Below are positions 35,799-47,700 of a stretch of 62,558 nt of DNA, one piece after another. Location: NCBI GenBank assembly GCA_032718475.1, contig JAUCBJ010001728.1:64001-126558 (forward strand), read 5' to 3'. The DNA is from Nemertoderma westbladi (lineage: Eukaryota; Xenacoelomorpha; Nemertodermatida; Nemertodermatidae). Position 1 is the first letter of the stretch. Each line of letters opens with the position of its first letter. The translations under genes were made by a program, and so were the position numbers. The notes under the pieces are model-generated. The model was not told the DNA's origin and searched no databases. It saw nothing but the letters and a program-made list of their open reading frames with translations.

Positions 35799-35925
35799 CA
35801 GCAGCCTGGTCTAGTGGTGACATTGATGGGAGGCCCTGGTTCGTTCCCTGGATGGGACAGCACTGTTTGAGTTATTTAATTGCTGCAGCCTAGCTCAACT
35901 GGTCGATAAATGGGAACCAAGGAGC
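35799..35925 (+). repeat. tRNA-like, SINE-like segment
   Basis: GCAGCCTGGTCTAGTGGTGA resembles a tRNA 5' arm with A box, and CTGGTTCGTTCCCTGG about 30 bases later resembles a B box. A second A-box-like stretch, GCAGCCTAGCTCAACTGG, starts at 35885. No cloverleaf is complete, so this looks like a tRNA-derived SINE head and not a tRNA gene. The 25-bp minisatellite begins directly after it. Confidence 0.45.
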
Positions 35926-37692
35926 TACTGTCGCGTTACGGCGTTATGGTTACTGTTGCGTTACGGCGTTATGGTTACTGTTGCGTTGCGGCGTTATGGT
36001 TACTGTCGCGTTACGGCGTTATGGTTACTGTTGCGTTGCGGCGTTATGGTTACTGTTGCGTTGCGGCGTTATGGTTACTGTTGCGTTGCGGCGTTATGGT
36101 TACTGTCGCGTTACGGCGTTATGGTTACTGTTGCGTTGCGGCGTTATGGTTACTGTTGCGTTACGGCGTTATGGTTACTGTTGCGTTACGGCGTTATGGT
36201 TACTGTTGCGTTGCGGCGTTATGGTTACTGTCGCATTACGGCGTTATGGTTACTGTTGCGTTGCGGCGTTATGGTTACTGTTGCGTTACGGCGTTATGGT
36301 TACTGTCGCATTACGGCGTTATGGTTACTGTTGCGTTACAGCGTTATGGTTACTGTTGCGTTACGGCGTTATGGTTACTGTCGCATTACGGCGTTATGGT
36401 TACTGTTGCGTTGCGGCGTTATGGTTACTGTCGCATTACGGCGTTATGGTTACTGTTGCGTTGCGGCGTTATGGTTACTGTTGCGTTGCGGCGTTATGGT
36501 TACTGTTGCGTTACGGCGTTATGGTTACTGTTGCGTTGCGGCGTTATGGTTACTGTTGCGTTACGGCGTTATGGTTACTGTCGCATTACGGCGTTATGGT
36601 TACTGTTGCGTTACGGCGTTATGGTTACTGTTGCGTTACGGCGTTATGGTTACTGTTGCGTTGCGGCGTTATGGTTACTGTTGCGTTACGGCGTTATGGT
36701 TACTGTCGCATTACGGCGTTATGGTTACTGTTGCGTTACGGCGTTATGGTTACTGTTGCGTTGCGGCGTTATGGTTACTGTTGCGTTACGGCGTTATGGT
36801 TACTGTCGCATTACGGCGTTATGGTTACTGTTGCGTTACGGCGTTATGGTTACTGTTGCGTTACGGCGTTATGGTTACTGTTGCGTTGCGGCGTTATGGT
36901 TACTGTTGCGTTGCGGCGTTATGGTTACTGTTGCGTTACGGTGTTATGGTTACTGTTGCGTTGCGGCGTTATGGTTACTGTCGCATTACGGCGTTATGGT
37001 TACTGTTGCGTTACGGCGTTATGGTTACTGTTGCGTTGCGGCGTTATGGTTACTGTTGCGTTGCGGCGTTATGGTTACTGTTGCGTTACGGCGTTATGGT
37101 TACTGTTGCGTTGCGGCGTTATGGTTACTGTTGCGTTACGGCGTTATGGTTACTGTCGCATTACGGCGTTATGGTTACTGTTGCGTTGCGGCGTTATGGT
37201 TACTGTTGCGTTGCGGCGTTATGGTTACTGTTGCGTTACGGTGTTATGGTTACTGTTGCGTTGCGGCGTTATGGTTACTGTCGCATTACGGCGTTATGGT
37301 TACTGTTGCGTTACGGCGTTATGGTTACTGTTGCGTTACGGCGTTATGGTTACTGTTGCGTTGCGGCGTTATGGTTACTGTCGCATTACGGCGTTATGGT
37401 TACTGTTGCGTTGCGGCGTTATGGTTACTGTCGCATTACGACGTTATGGTTACTGTTGCGTTGCGGCGTTATGGTTACTGTTGCGTTGCGGCGTTATGGT
37501 TACTGTTGCGTTACGGTGTTATGGTTACTGTTGCGTTGCGGCGTTATGGTTACTGTTGCGTTGCGGCGTTATGGTTACTGTTGCGTTGCGGTGTTATGGT
37601 TACTGTTGCGTTACGGTGTTATGGTTACTGTTGCGTTACGGCATTATGGTTACTGTTGCGTTGCGGTTATTGTTGCGTTATGGTTACAGTAG
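35926..37692. repeat. 25-bp minisatellite (~70 units)
   Basis: The unit is GTTACGGCGTTATGGTTACT followed by GTTGC. Variants have GTTGCGG and TCGCATTACGG. The unit contains no TAA, TAG or TGA on the + strand, so all three + frames stay open for about 580-600 codons. The array lies in the second visible myosin intron. Translation products (a 25-residue repeat) are not credible proteins. Confidence 0.96.
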
Positions 37693-37958
37693 CCGTAACT
37701 CGAGAACACCCCCGTGATGGCTTATTAAACTAATCTTTATGAGCTTTTAATAACTTACTAAAACTTTTGTGCAGAGCAAGTAGAACGAACAGACAGTATA
37801 TAGGTCTACATCAATACAATATATCACTACGAATCAGAAAGTATGAAGTTTGTGGCCATAGTCAAACTATGCACCTCTATCAATAGAATGTTACATAAAA
37901 TATAAAATAAAATAAATTAAATCAAATGATATAAAATGTAAACGCAGTCCAAAGTAAA
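37693..37958. other. AT-rich intergenic/intronic sequence downstream of the ACSF2-like gene
   Basis: There is no gene. It is the 3' flank of the - strand acyl-CoA synthetase and includes an ATTAAA on the - strand at about 37745-37750 that could serve as a polyadenylation signal. No A-rich retrocopy tail follows the stop codon on the - strand. Confidence 0.45.
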
Positions 37959-39713
37959 TTAAATACTGATTCTCTTGTTAACAAATTCGTTACGCAATGC
38001 ATACTTCTTTACCTTTCCAGTAACAGTCATTGGTAAATCCTGCATGAATTCTATATGTTCTGGAATCTTATAATTTGCAACTTTACCTTTCATAAACTCT
38101 ATGACTTCCTCTCCGGCCATGTATTGTTCCTTCTTTAGTTTAATGACTACGGCTACCTTCTCCCCAAACCGACTATCTGGAACACCAAACACACTGGCCT
38201 GTTGAATTTGTTGGTGACTCAAAAGCAAATCTTCCACTTCCATCGGGAAAATATTCTCACCACCGCGTGTAATACGATCCGACAGACTGCCGCGAATAGT
38301 GACGTAACCATTGGCGTCCATGGTTGCTAGGTCACCTGTTCTCCACCAATCGGATGCGCTGAAGGCTTCTTTGTTCCAATAACTCCTGGCCACTATTAAC
38401 CCGCGTACATACAACTCTCCCACAGTACCAACCGGTACAACATCCCCATTCTCATCAACAATCTGAACCTCAACGCCTTCCATTGGATATCCATCTTTAG
38501 TGGTCCTCATTTCTTCAATATCGTCAAAGTTACCGCAAATAACGTAAGAAGAGGTTTCCGCTATACCGTACCCCCGAAATATCGACATCAAATTGCCCAA
38601 ATGTTTACCACTTTTTGTGAGCAATTCCTTTCTTATGTGAGCCTCGCCTTCACCTATGAGAACAGATCGCAAGGAGGAAATATTGTAATTAGCCGAATTG
38701 TTTAGTATTTCCATAACGACAGATGGGGAAGCCAACAGGATCGTAGCCGATTCCTTTTCGATGCATTCGAGTAACTTAATCGGGTCGTATGTTGTGCTCG
38801 GGATGGCGATACGCGCGTTCACCGTTAGTGCTAGGCAAATAGCCGCATAGAAACCAAAGCCGTGAGGCATCTGTGAGGTACAGGCGATTGTATGATCGAT
38901 CGCTTCCCATCCTATACATCGCGCCACGTTGTAGGAGTTATCTATCAGTTGTTGGTGAGAGAAAACCGTGGCTTTTGGCGCTCCGGTTGTCCCAGATGTG
39001 AACTGGACAATCAAGTCGGATTCCGGGTTTAATGTTCTTTGTATTTCCGTTACTTTGCCAATGGAAGAGTACCCCGCTAAGCAACCAACCTCGTCGATTC
39101 CCCAACAAGCTGGGCGTTTTTTTTTGTCCATAAAAATAACGTGACGCAAATCCGGTAAACGTTTCGATTGCAAATTCCCCGGTTTGGATTCAGCTAATTC
39201 CGGACAAATGCAAAGTAAATTCTCGTAGTAATTCATAGATTTTACCGCGGAACCGACTAGTATCGCCTTGGCCCCCACAACCTTTAGTACGGCCTCTAAC
39301 TCGTGCGACTGAGTACTCATATCGATGTTTACAACCACCATTCCGCACCGTGCCGCACTATAGGCTCCAATCATCCAATGTTTGGTACTAGGGCCATATA
39401 TTGCAATACGATCACCTGGCAACAGTCCTAACTCTATTAATCCAGCTGTTAGTTTATCTACGGCTTCTAGAATCTCACCGAATGTCAGTCGGTTGTCATC
39501 ACCAACGAATACAAAAGCTTCCTTCTCTCTGTCCATATTTGCGCATTCCTCCAGTAACCCACCCAATGTTTTCCTCACAAATGGCGACTTTTTTTGACGA
39601 TGGAGGTAGCTAATAGTTAACGGGGTCGTTTTATGAAATTTTGGTAGCTTTTGCATTGAAAAGTTTCGGTAAAACAACCTGTGTAAGTGATGATACGCCA
39701 TGGTCATCCACAA
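37959..39713 (-). CDS. ACSF2: medium-chain acyl-CoA synthetase, ACSF2-like (584 aa, intronless)
   Basis: This adenylate-forming enzyme would activate a carboxylic acid with ATP and join it to CoA, making acyl-CoA for mitochondrial fatty-acid use. The AMP-binding P-loop is FTSGTTGAPKAT at 238-249, and the adenine-site motif is GYGIAETS at 381-388. The ribose-binding Asp is in WWRTGDLATM (D461), followed by the hinge region SDRITRGGENIFP at 478-490. The catalytic Lys lies in MTVTGKVKK (K567). The stretch YYENLLCICPE with RLPDLRHVI is typical of ACSF2. The first 45 residues are rich in His, Arg and Lys, compatible with a mitochondrial signal. Length and motifs are complete. There is no intron, and it lies antisense within a myosin intron, so it may be a retrogene. 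ACSF2 orthology is likely; substrate range is unknown. Confidence 0.9.
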   Translation of the reverse strand: MWMTMAYHHLHRLFYRNFSMQKLPKFHKTTPLTISYLHRQKKSPFVRKTLGGLLEECANMDREKEAFVFVGDDNRLTFGEILEAVDKLTAGLIELGLLPGDRIAIYGPSTKHWMIGAYSAARCGMVVVNIDMSTQSHELEAVLKVVGAKAILVGSAVKSMNYYENLLCICPELAESKPGNLQSKRLPDLRHVIFMDKKKRPACWGIDEVGCLAGYSSIGKVTEIQRTLNPESDLIVQFTSGTTGAPKATVFSHQQLIDNSYNVARCIGWEAIDHTIACTSQMPHGFGFYAAICLALTVNARIAIPSTTYDPIKLLECIEKESATILLASPSVVMEILNNSANYNISSLRSVLIGEGEAHIRKELLTKSGKHLGNLMSIFRGYGIAETSSYVICGNFDDIEEMRTTKDGYPMEGVEVQIVDENGDVVPVGTVGELYVRGLIVARSYWNKEAFSASDWWRTGDLATMDANGYVTIRGSLSDRITRGGENIFPMEVEDLLLSHQQIQQASVFGVPDSRFGEKVAVVIKLKKEQYMAGEEVIEFMKGKVANYKIPEHIEFMQDLPMTVTGKVKKYALRNEFVNKRISI

Positions 39714-40049
39714 AACTTATGGTGCTAAACTAATATTATTGTGAAAACAATTTACAATAATAAAAACATTACAATAATATATATTATAAATATACATACG
39801 GTGAACTTAACTTAACTTAACTTTTATATAATAATAATAATACTGTAATAATAATATAAGACCATTTAAACTGACTAATTCAACATTCAACCCACAATAT
39901 TGGTTTGGTGTTTGTTCTTTGATTTTTATCAGAGGTGCACTTGTACAGGAATGGAGCTGTTTGCGTGTGGTCTACATGATAATGATAATATTGATTCTCT
40001 TGAAAAACCTTGGGAATTTATATGATAATATTTATTTGTATTTTTTCAG
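39714..40049. other. AT-rich sequence between the ACSF2-like start and a myosin exon
   Basis: Very AT-rich, with AT dinucleotide runs and a three-fold CTTAA repeat near 39805-39822. It would contain the 5' UTR or promoter of the - strand gene and the acceptor TATTTTTTCAG of the next myosin exon. No specific promoter element can be assigned. Confidence 0.45.
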
Positions 40050-40128
40050 TGAATTCATTTCATCGTTATTTCTTGACGATGTGACGAAAGAGCAGAAGCG
40101 ACCTACAACTGCTGGTATGAAAATCAAG
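40050..40128 (+). CDS. MYO1: class I myosin motor domain, exon (third visible)
   Basis: This 79-bp exon lies between the acceptor TTTTTTCAG and the donor AAG|GTAAGT. The first base completes a Tyr codon begun in the previous exon, giving MKGSEY then EFISSLFLDD and EQKRPTTAGMKIK. It ends in phase 0. F(I)xSLF..D followed by KxRPTTAGxKxK is the loop-2 and actin-interface region of class I myosins. The order, phase and spacing continue the previous exon exactly. The next expected block (QANDLV..T..HYIRCIKPN) is not found in the window, so this intron is longer than 22 kb. Confidence 0.9.
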
Positions 40129-40303
40129 GTAAGTTTCTTTGAAAGAATGAATTTAGGTTCTTATAAATGTTGCATTATTTATTATTTATATGTATTATAT
40201 TTTTATTGATTCGTAAAATAATACATTAATCTGTAGTGTCCACTGTAAATCCGTTTTGTTCAGTTTACGTTTAAACGATAGGATTTTCCGTTACTTGGAG
40301 TGT
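40129..40303. other. intron start, unique AT-rich sequence
   Basis: This short 3' flank of the - strand LRR-like ORF shows nothing further. Confidence 0.4.
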
Positions 40304-41491
40304 CTAATTGACGTACTTGTATCTCGCCAATTGTTTTAATATTTGATCTTTGGATTTGGACGACATATTTTCCTTACCTTCATCTTGTTGAAACCGGAAG
40401 TCAACCCGTCTATGTTCCAATTGATCCTCCCACTTCCGGTATATCTGGTAAAGCAGACCACCCTCGTTGCCGTTTAACTTTTGTCGGATCCGGATATGAG
40501 CGAGCGTCAACCTCGGTATCGTCTCGTAATGGAATGTATGTTTGCACAACATCTCAATGGCCTCCATTGTGATCGGCGCAGTTATATAGAGCTCTTCTAT
40601 CAGGCGGCATTGTTTCAGCATTGTGAGCAACTCCGCCCCCATCCGCTCACTGTGTTTGTAATCCAACCTCAGTGCTTTGAGAGTGGGTCCACCAGCTTCG
40701 CCAATGATCGCGCATATTTTAACAGCGTCGAAGACGCTTGGTGTAACTCCATGTATCGAAAGTCGTATCATTGGTGGTTTACCCACCAAAATTCGTTTTA
40801 TTTTCTCGCTGTCTAATATATTCTCGATCCGCATGTCCACGCGTAATCCCGGATTCTGCTCTATAGCCATCTTCCACGGACTAAGCATTGCCTGTCGCAA
40901 CCCGTGATTGGCTGGAAGTGGGTGGTAATCTCGCGCCACCATTGTGATAAGTCGCAGTCCCTTGTTGTTGCAAACTAGACTGCGTAAAACATTGGTGTTG
41001 AAACAATGATAACTCATTGTAATTTCGAGAAGACCACTAAATTGTGATATTGATTTAAGAAATTCCCCGCTGAGAAACATTGGCTTTGTTGGCGATTTGA
41101 ATTCATCGATAACCAGACATTGCAGTGAATTATGGGAATTATTTGCGATCCTATAAAGGAGTTGGCTCCCGTCATGTTCCGGGATCACACTATTTAGCAC
41201 TGCGAAGTTTTGTAATCCTTTCTGCCTTTGTAACGTCACGTGCAGTATTGTCATGACGTGTTCGGGCCATAAGTGACAGTCCATGTTGTGGATCGTCAAC
41301 TTGCTGAGCTTTAAAGACGCGATAATCCACAGGAGTTTAGTGAATCCGACGTGAAGGAGGTGGTTCGGTGACCTTGAGGCAGCCCAATCAACGACAATAG
41401 TCACATCTTCCACATGGGAATCACGTGACAGGTTAAATATCGTTTGATCGTCCTCCCTTGCTATCCCTGTTACTTTGTAAGTTCTCGCCAT
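40304..41491 (-). CDS. LRR-like protein of unknown function (395 aa, intronless)
   Basis: I do not recognise a named gene. The frame shows irregular leucine-rich segments: LLWIIASLKLSKLTIHNMD (about 53-71), NSLQCLVIDEF, LLEITMSYHC, LKALRLDYKH, LIEELYITAP and IPRLTLAHIRI. This pattern of about 25-30 residue strand-helix units resembles the LRR part of F-box/LRR proteins. No F-box is visible at the N-terminus. No signal peptide or membrane span is evident; the C-terminus is charged (QDEGKENMSSKSKDQ). The ATG has a good context (GACCATGG). The frame is intact and lies antisense in a myosin intron, next to another intronless antisense gene. It could be a retrogene or the last exon of a longer gene. 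Confidence 0.6.
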   Translation of the reverse strand: MARTYKVTGIAREDDQTIFNLSRDSHVEDVTIVVDWAASRSPNHLLHVGFTKLLWIIASLKLSKLTIHNMDCHLWPEHVMTILHVTLQRQKGLQNFAVLNSVIPEHDGSQLLYRIANNSHNSLQCLVIDEFKSPTKPMFLSGEFLKSISQFSGLLEITMSYHCFNTNVLRSLVCNNKGLRLITMVARDYHPLPANHGLRQAMLSPWKMAIEQNPGLRVDMRIENILDSEKIKRILVGKPPMIRLSIHGVTPSVFDAVKICAIIGEAGGPTLKALRLDYKHSERMGAELLTMLKQCRLIEELYITAPITMEAIEMLCKHTFHYETIPRLTLAHIRIRQKLNGNEGGLLYQIYRKWEDQLEHRRVDFRFQQDEGKENMSSKSKDQILKQLARYKYVN

Positions 41492-41731
41492 GGTCTCTGA
41501 GTATTTCAGACATCAGTATATTTAATAATTATATTTGAGGTTATTTATACCGATTTACTATGTTACATTGCATTTCCACAACAAACATTATTACTTGCGA
41601 ACTTGCGGGGGGGGGGGGGGGGGGGATACATGCATCAAAGGTGTCGTTTCAATGTAATCACCATTAAAGCAACACTTTCAAGACAATGTAAATGTACGGA
41701 GCCCCTAAAGGGACATTAAAATAAATGTTTT
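41492..41731. other. unique sequence with a 19-base G run
   Basis: There is no gene. Positions 41607-41625 are uninterrupted G. Toward the right it contains GAGCCCCTAAAGGGACAT (about 41699-41716), whose imperfect inverse occurs beyond the far end of the large array. Confidence 0.6.
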
Positions 41732-44700
41732 TTTCTGAAACTTGTTGCTGGAGTCCTCACACACCCAAACTTGTTGCTGGACCTCCTCACACACAGAAAC
41801 CTGTTACAGGACCCCCTCACACACAGAAACTTGTTGCTGGAGTCCTCACACACCCAAACTTGTTGCTGGACCCCCTCACACACAGAAACTTGTTGCTGGA
41901 GTCCTCACACACAGAAACTTGTTACAGGACCCCCTCACACAGAGAAACTTGTTGCTGGACCCCTTCACACACAGAAACTTGTTGCTGGACCCCATCACAC
42001 ACAGAAACTTGTTGCTGAACCCCCTCACACACAGAAACTTGTTGCTGAACCCCCTCACACACAGAAACTTGTTGCTGGACCCCCTCACACACAGAAACTT
42101 GTTGCTGGAGTCCTCACACACAGAAACTTGTTGCTGGACCCCCTCACACACAGAAACTTGTTGCTGGACCCCCTCACACACAGAAACTTGTTGCTGGAGT
42201 CCCTCACACACATAAACTTGTTACTGGACCCCCTCACACACAGAAACTTGTTGCTGAACCCCCTCACACACTGAAACTTGTTGCTGAACCCCCTCACACA
42301 CATAAACTTGTTGCTGAACCCCCTCACACACATAAACTTGTTGCTGAACACCCTCACACACAGAAACTAGTTTCTGGAGTCCTCACACACAGAAACTTGT
42401 TGCTGAACCCCCTCACACACAGAAACTTGTTGCTGAACCCCCTCACACACAGAAACTTGTTGCTGGACCCCCTCACACACAGAAACTTGTTGCTGGAGTC
42501 CTCACACACAGAAACTTGTTGCTGGACCCCCTCACACACTGAAACTTGTTGCTGGAGTCCCTCACACACATAAACTTGTTGCTGGACCCCCTCACACACA
42601 GAAACTTGTTGCTGAACCCCCTCACACACAGAAACTTGTTGCTGAACCCCCTCACACACAGAAACTTGTTACTGGACCCCCTCACACACAGAAACTTGTT
42701 GCTGGACCCCTCACACACAGAAACTTGTTGCTGGACCCCCTCACACACAGAAACTTGTTGCTGAACCCCCTCACACACAGAAACTTGTTGCTGAACCCCC
42801 TCACACACAGAAACTTGTTGCTGGACCCCCTCACACACAGAAACTTGTTGCTGGAGTCCTCACACACAGAAACTTGTTGCTGGACCCCCTCACACACAGA
42901 AACTTGTTGCTGAATCCCCTCACACACTGAAACTTGTTGCTGAACCCCCTCACACACATAAACTTGTTGCTGGACCCCCTCACACACAGAAACTTGTTGC
43001 TGGAGTCCTCACACACAGAAACTTGTTGCTGGACCCCCTCACACACAGAAACTTGTTGCTGAACCCCCTCACACACATAAACTTGTTGCTGGACCCCCTC
43101 ACACACAGAAACTTGTTGCTGGACCCCCTCACACACAGAAACTTGTTGCTGAACCCCCTCACACACAGAAACTTGTTGCTGAACCCCCTCACACACAGAA
43201 ACTTGTTGCTGGACCCCCTCACACACAGAAACTTGTTGCTGGACCCCCTCACACACAGAAACTTGTTGCTGGACCCCCTCATACACAGAAACTTGTTACT
43301 GGCCCCCCTCACACACAGAAACTTGTTGCTGGACCCCCTCACACACAGAAACTTGTTGCTGGACCCCCTCACACACAGAAACTTGTTGCTGGCCCCCCTC
43401 ACACACAGAAACTTGTTGCTGGACCCCTTCACACACAGAAACTTGTTGCTGGACCCCCTCACACACAGAAACTTGTTGCTGGACCCCCTCACACACAGAA
43501 ACTTGTTGCTGGACCCCCTCACACACAGAAACTTGTTGCTGAACCCCCTCACACACGGAAACTTGTTGCTGGACCCCCTCACACACAGAAACTTGTTGCT
43601 GGACCCCCTCACACACAGAAACTTGTTGCTGGACCCCCTCACACACAGAAACTTGTTGCTGGACCCCCTCACACACAGAAACTTGTTGCTGGACCCCCTC
43701 ACACACAGAAACTTGTTGCTGGAGTCCCTCGCACACAGAAACGTGTTGCTGGACCCCCTCATACACAGAAACTTGTTACTGGCCCCCCTCACACACAGAA
43801 ACTTGTTGCTGAACCCCCTCACACACAGAAACTTGTTGCTGGACCCCCTCACACACAGAAACTTGTTGCTGGAGTCCTCACACACAGAAACTTGTTGCTG
43901 AACCCCCTCACACACAGAAACTTGTTGCTGGACCCCCTCATACACAGAAACTTGTTACTGGCCCCCCTCACACACAGAAACTTGTTGCTGAACCCCCTCA
44001 CACACAGAAACTTGTTGCTGGACCCCCTCACACACAGAACCTTGTTGCTGGAGTCCCTCACAAACAGAAACTTGTTGCTGAACCCCCTCACACACGGAAA
44101 CTTGTTGCTGGACCCCCTCACACACAGAAACTTGTTACAGGACCCCCTCACACACAGAAACTTGTTGCTGAACCCCCTCACACACAGAAACTTGTTGCTG
44201 GACCCCCTCACACACAGAAACTTGTTGCTGGACCCCCTCACACACAGAAACTTGTTGCTGGAGTCCCTCACACACAGAAACGTGTTGCTGGACCCCCTCA
44301 CAAACAGAAACTTGTTGCTGAACCCCCTCACACACAGAAACTTGTTGCTGGACCCCCTCACACACAGAAACTTGTTGCTGAACCCCCTCACACACAGAAA
44401 CTTGTTGCTGGACCCCCTCACACACGGAAACTTGTTGCTGGACCCCCTCACACACAGAAACTTGTTGCTGGAGTCCCTCACACACAGAAACGTGTTGCTG
44501 AACCCCCTCACACACAGAAACCTGTTGCTGGACCCCCTCATACACAGAAACTTGTTGCTGGCCCCTCTCACACACAGAAACTTGTTGCTTCCCCTCACAC
44601 ACAGAAACTTGTTGCTGGACCCCCTCACACACAGAAACTTGTTGCTGGAGTCCCTCACACACATAAACTTGTTACTGGACCCCCTCACACACAGAAACTT

Positions 44701-47700
44701 GTTGCTGAACCCCCTCACACACTGAAACTTGTTGCTGAACCCCCTCACACACATAAACTTGTTGCTGAACCCCCTCACACACATAAACTTGTTGCTGAAC
44801 CCCCTCACACACAGAAACTTGTTGCTGAACCCCCTCACACACAGAAACTTGTTGCTGGACCCCCTCACACACAGAAACTTGTTGCTGGAGTCCTCACACA
44901 CAGAAACTTGTTGCTGAACCCCCTCACACACAGAAACTTGTTGCTGGACCCCCTCACACACAGAAACTTGTTGCTGGACCCCCTCACACACAGAAACTTG
45001 TTGCTGGAGTCCCTCACACACATAAACTTGTTACTGGACCCCCTCACACACAGAAACTTGTTGCTGAACCCCCTCACACACTGAAACTTGTTGCTGAACC
45101 CGCTCACACACATAAACTTGTTGCTGAACCCCCTCACACACATAAACTTGTTGCTGAACCCCCTCACACACATAAACTTGTTGCTGAACACCCTCACACA
45201 CATAAACTTGTTGCTGAACCCCCTCACACACATAAACTTGTTGCTGAACACCCTCACACACATAAACTTGTTGCTGAACCCCCTCACACACAGAAACTTG
45301 TTGCTGAACCCCCTCACACACAGAAACTTGTTGCTGGACCCCCTCACACACAGAAACTTGTTGCTGGAGTCCTCACACACAGAAACTTGTTGCTGGACCC
45401 CCTCACACACAGAAACTTGTTGCTGGACCCCCTCACACACAGAAACTTGTTGCTGGAGTCCCTCACACACATAAACTTGTTACTGGACCCCCTCACACAC
45501 AGAAACTTGTTGCTGAACCCCCTCACACACTGAAACTTGTTGCTGAACCCGCTCACACACATAAACTTGTTGCTGAACCCCCTCACACACATAAACTTGT
45601 TGCTGAACCCCCTCACACACATAAACTTGTTGCTGAACACCCTCACACACATAAACTTGTTGCTGAACCCCCTCACACACAGAAACTTGTTGCTGAACCC
45701 CCTCACACACAGAAACTTGTTGCTGGACCCCCTCACACACAGAAACTTGTTGCTGGAGTCCTCACACACAGAAACTTGTTGCTGGACCCCCTCACACACA
45801 GAAACTTGTTGCTGGAGTCCCTCACACACATAAACGTGTTACTGGACCCCCTCACACACAGAAACTTGTTGCTGAACCCCCTCACACACTGAAACTTGTT
45901 GCTGAACCCCCTCACACACATAAACTTGTTGCTGAACCCCCTCACACACTGAAACTTGTTGCTGGAGTCCTCACACACATAAACTTGTTGCTGGACCCCC
46001 TCACAAACAGAAACTTGTTGCTGAACCCCCTCACACACAGAAACTTGTTGCTGAACCCCCTCACACACAGAAACTTGTTACAGGACCCCCTCACACACAG
46101 AAACTTGTTGCTGGACCCCTCACACACAGAAACTTGTTGCTGGACCCCCTCACACACAGAAACTTGTTGCTGAATCCCCTCACACACTGAAACTTGTTGC
46201 TGAACCCCCTCACACACATAAACTTGTTGCTGGACCCCCTCACACACAGAAACTTGTTGCTGGAGTCCTCACACACAGAAACTTGTTGCTGGACCCCCTC
46301 ACACACAGAAACTTGTTGCTGGACCCCCTCACACACATAAACTTGTTGCTGGACCCCCTCACACACAGAAACTTGTTGCTGGACCCCCTCACACACAGAA
46401 ACTTGTTGCTGAACCCCCTCACACACAGAAACTTGTTGCTGGACCCCCTCACACACAGAAACTTGTTGCTGGACCCCCTCACACACAGAAACTTGTTGCT
46501 GGACCCCCTCACACACAGAAACTTGTTGCTGAACCCCCTCACACACAGACACTTGTTGCTGAACCCCCTCACACACAGAAACTTGTTGCTGAACCCCCTC
46601 ACACACAGAAACTTGTTGCTGAACCCCCTCACACCCATAAACTTGTTGCTGGACCCGCTCACACACAGAAACTTGTTGCTGGACCCCCTCATACACAGAA
46701 ACTTGTTGCTGGACCCCCTCACACACAGAAACTTGTTGCTGGAGTCCCTCACACACAGAAACTTGTTGCTGGACCCCCTCACACACAGAAACTTGTTGCT
46801 GGACCCCCTCACACACAGAAACTTGTTGCTGGCCCCCCTCACACACAGAAACTTGTTGCTTCCCCTCACACACAGAAACTTGTTGCTGGACCACCTCACA
46901 CACAGAAACTTGTTGCTGGAGTCCCTCACACACATAAACTTGTTACTGGACCCCCTCACACACAGAAACTTGTTGCTGAACCCCCTCACACACTGAAACT
47001 TGTTGCTGAACCCCCTCACACACATAAACTTGTTGCTGGCACCCCCTCACACACAGAAACTTGTTGCTGAACCCCCTCACACACAGAAACTTGTTGCTGG
47101 ACCCCCTCACACACAGAAACTTGTTGCTGGAGTCCTCACACACAGAAACTTGTTGCTGGACCCCCTCACACACAGAAACTTGTTGCTGGAGTCCTCACAC
47201 ACATAAACTTGTTGCTGAACCCCCTCACACACAGAAACTTGTTGCTGGAGTCCTCACACACATAAACTTGTTGCTGAACCCCCTCACACACATAAACTTG
47301 TTGCTGAACCCCCTCACACACAGAAACTTGTTGCTGGACCCCCTCACACACAGAAACTTGTTGCTGAACCCCCTCACACACAGAAACTTGTTGCTGGACC
47401 CCCTCACACACAGAAACTTGTTGCTGGACCCCCTCACACACAGAAACTTGTTGCTGGAGTCCTCACACACATAAACTTGTTGCTGAACCCCCTCACACAC
47501 AGAAACTTGTTGCTGGACCCCCTCACACACAGAAACTTGTTGCTGGAGTCCTCACACACATAAACTTGTTGCTGAACCCCCTCACACACAGAAACTTGTT
47601 GCTGGACCCCCTCACACACAGAAACTTGTTGCTGGAGTCCTCACACACATAAACTTGTTGCTGAACCCCCTCACACACAGAAACTTGTTGCTGAACCCCC

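Noticed and set aside
35801-35870. A functional tRNA gene.
   Set aside because: A-box and B-box-like bases are present, but I could not pair acceptor and anticodon stems into a full cloverleaf.
35910-37733. Three overlapping + strand ORFs of 578-607 codons.
   Set aside because: The 25-bp unit contains no stop trinucleotide, so every + frame is open. The products are the same 25-residue repeat, and none has a credible start or domain.
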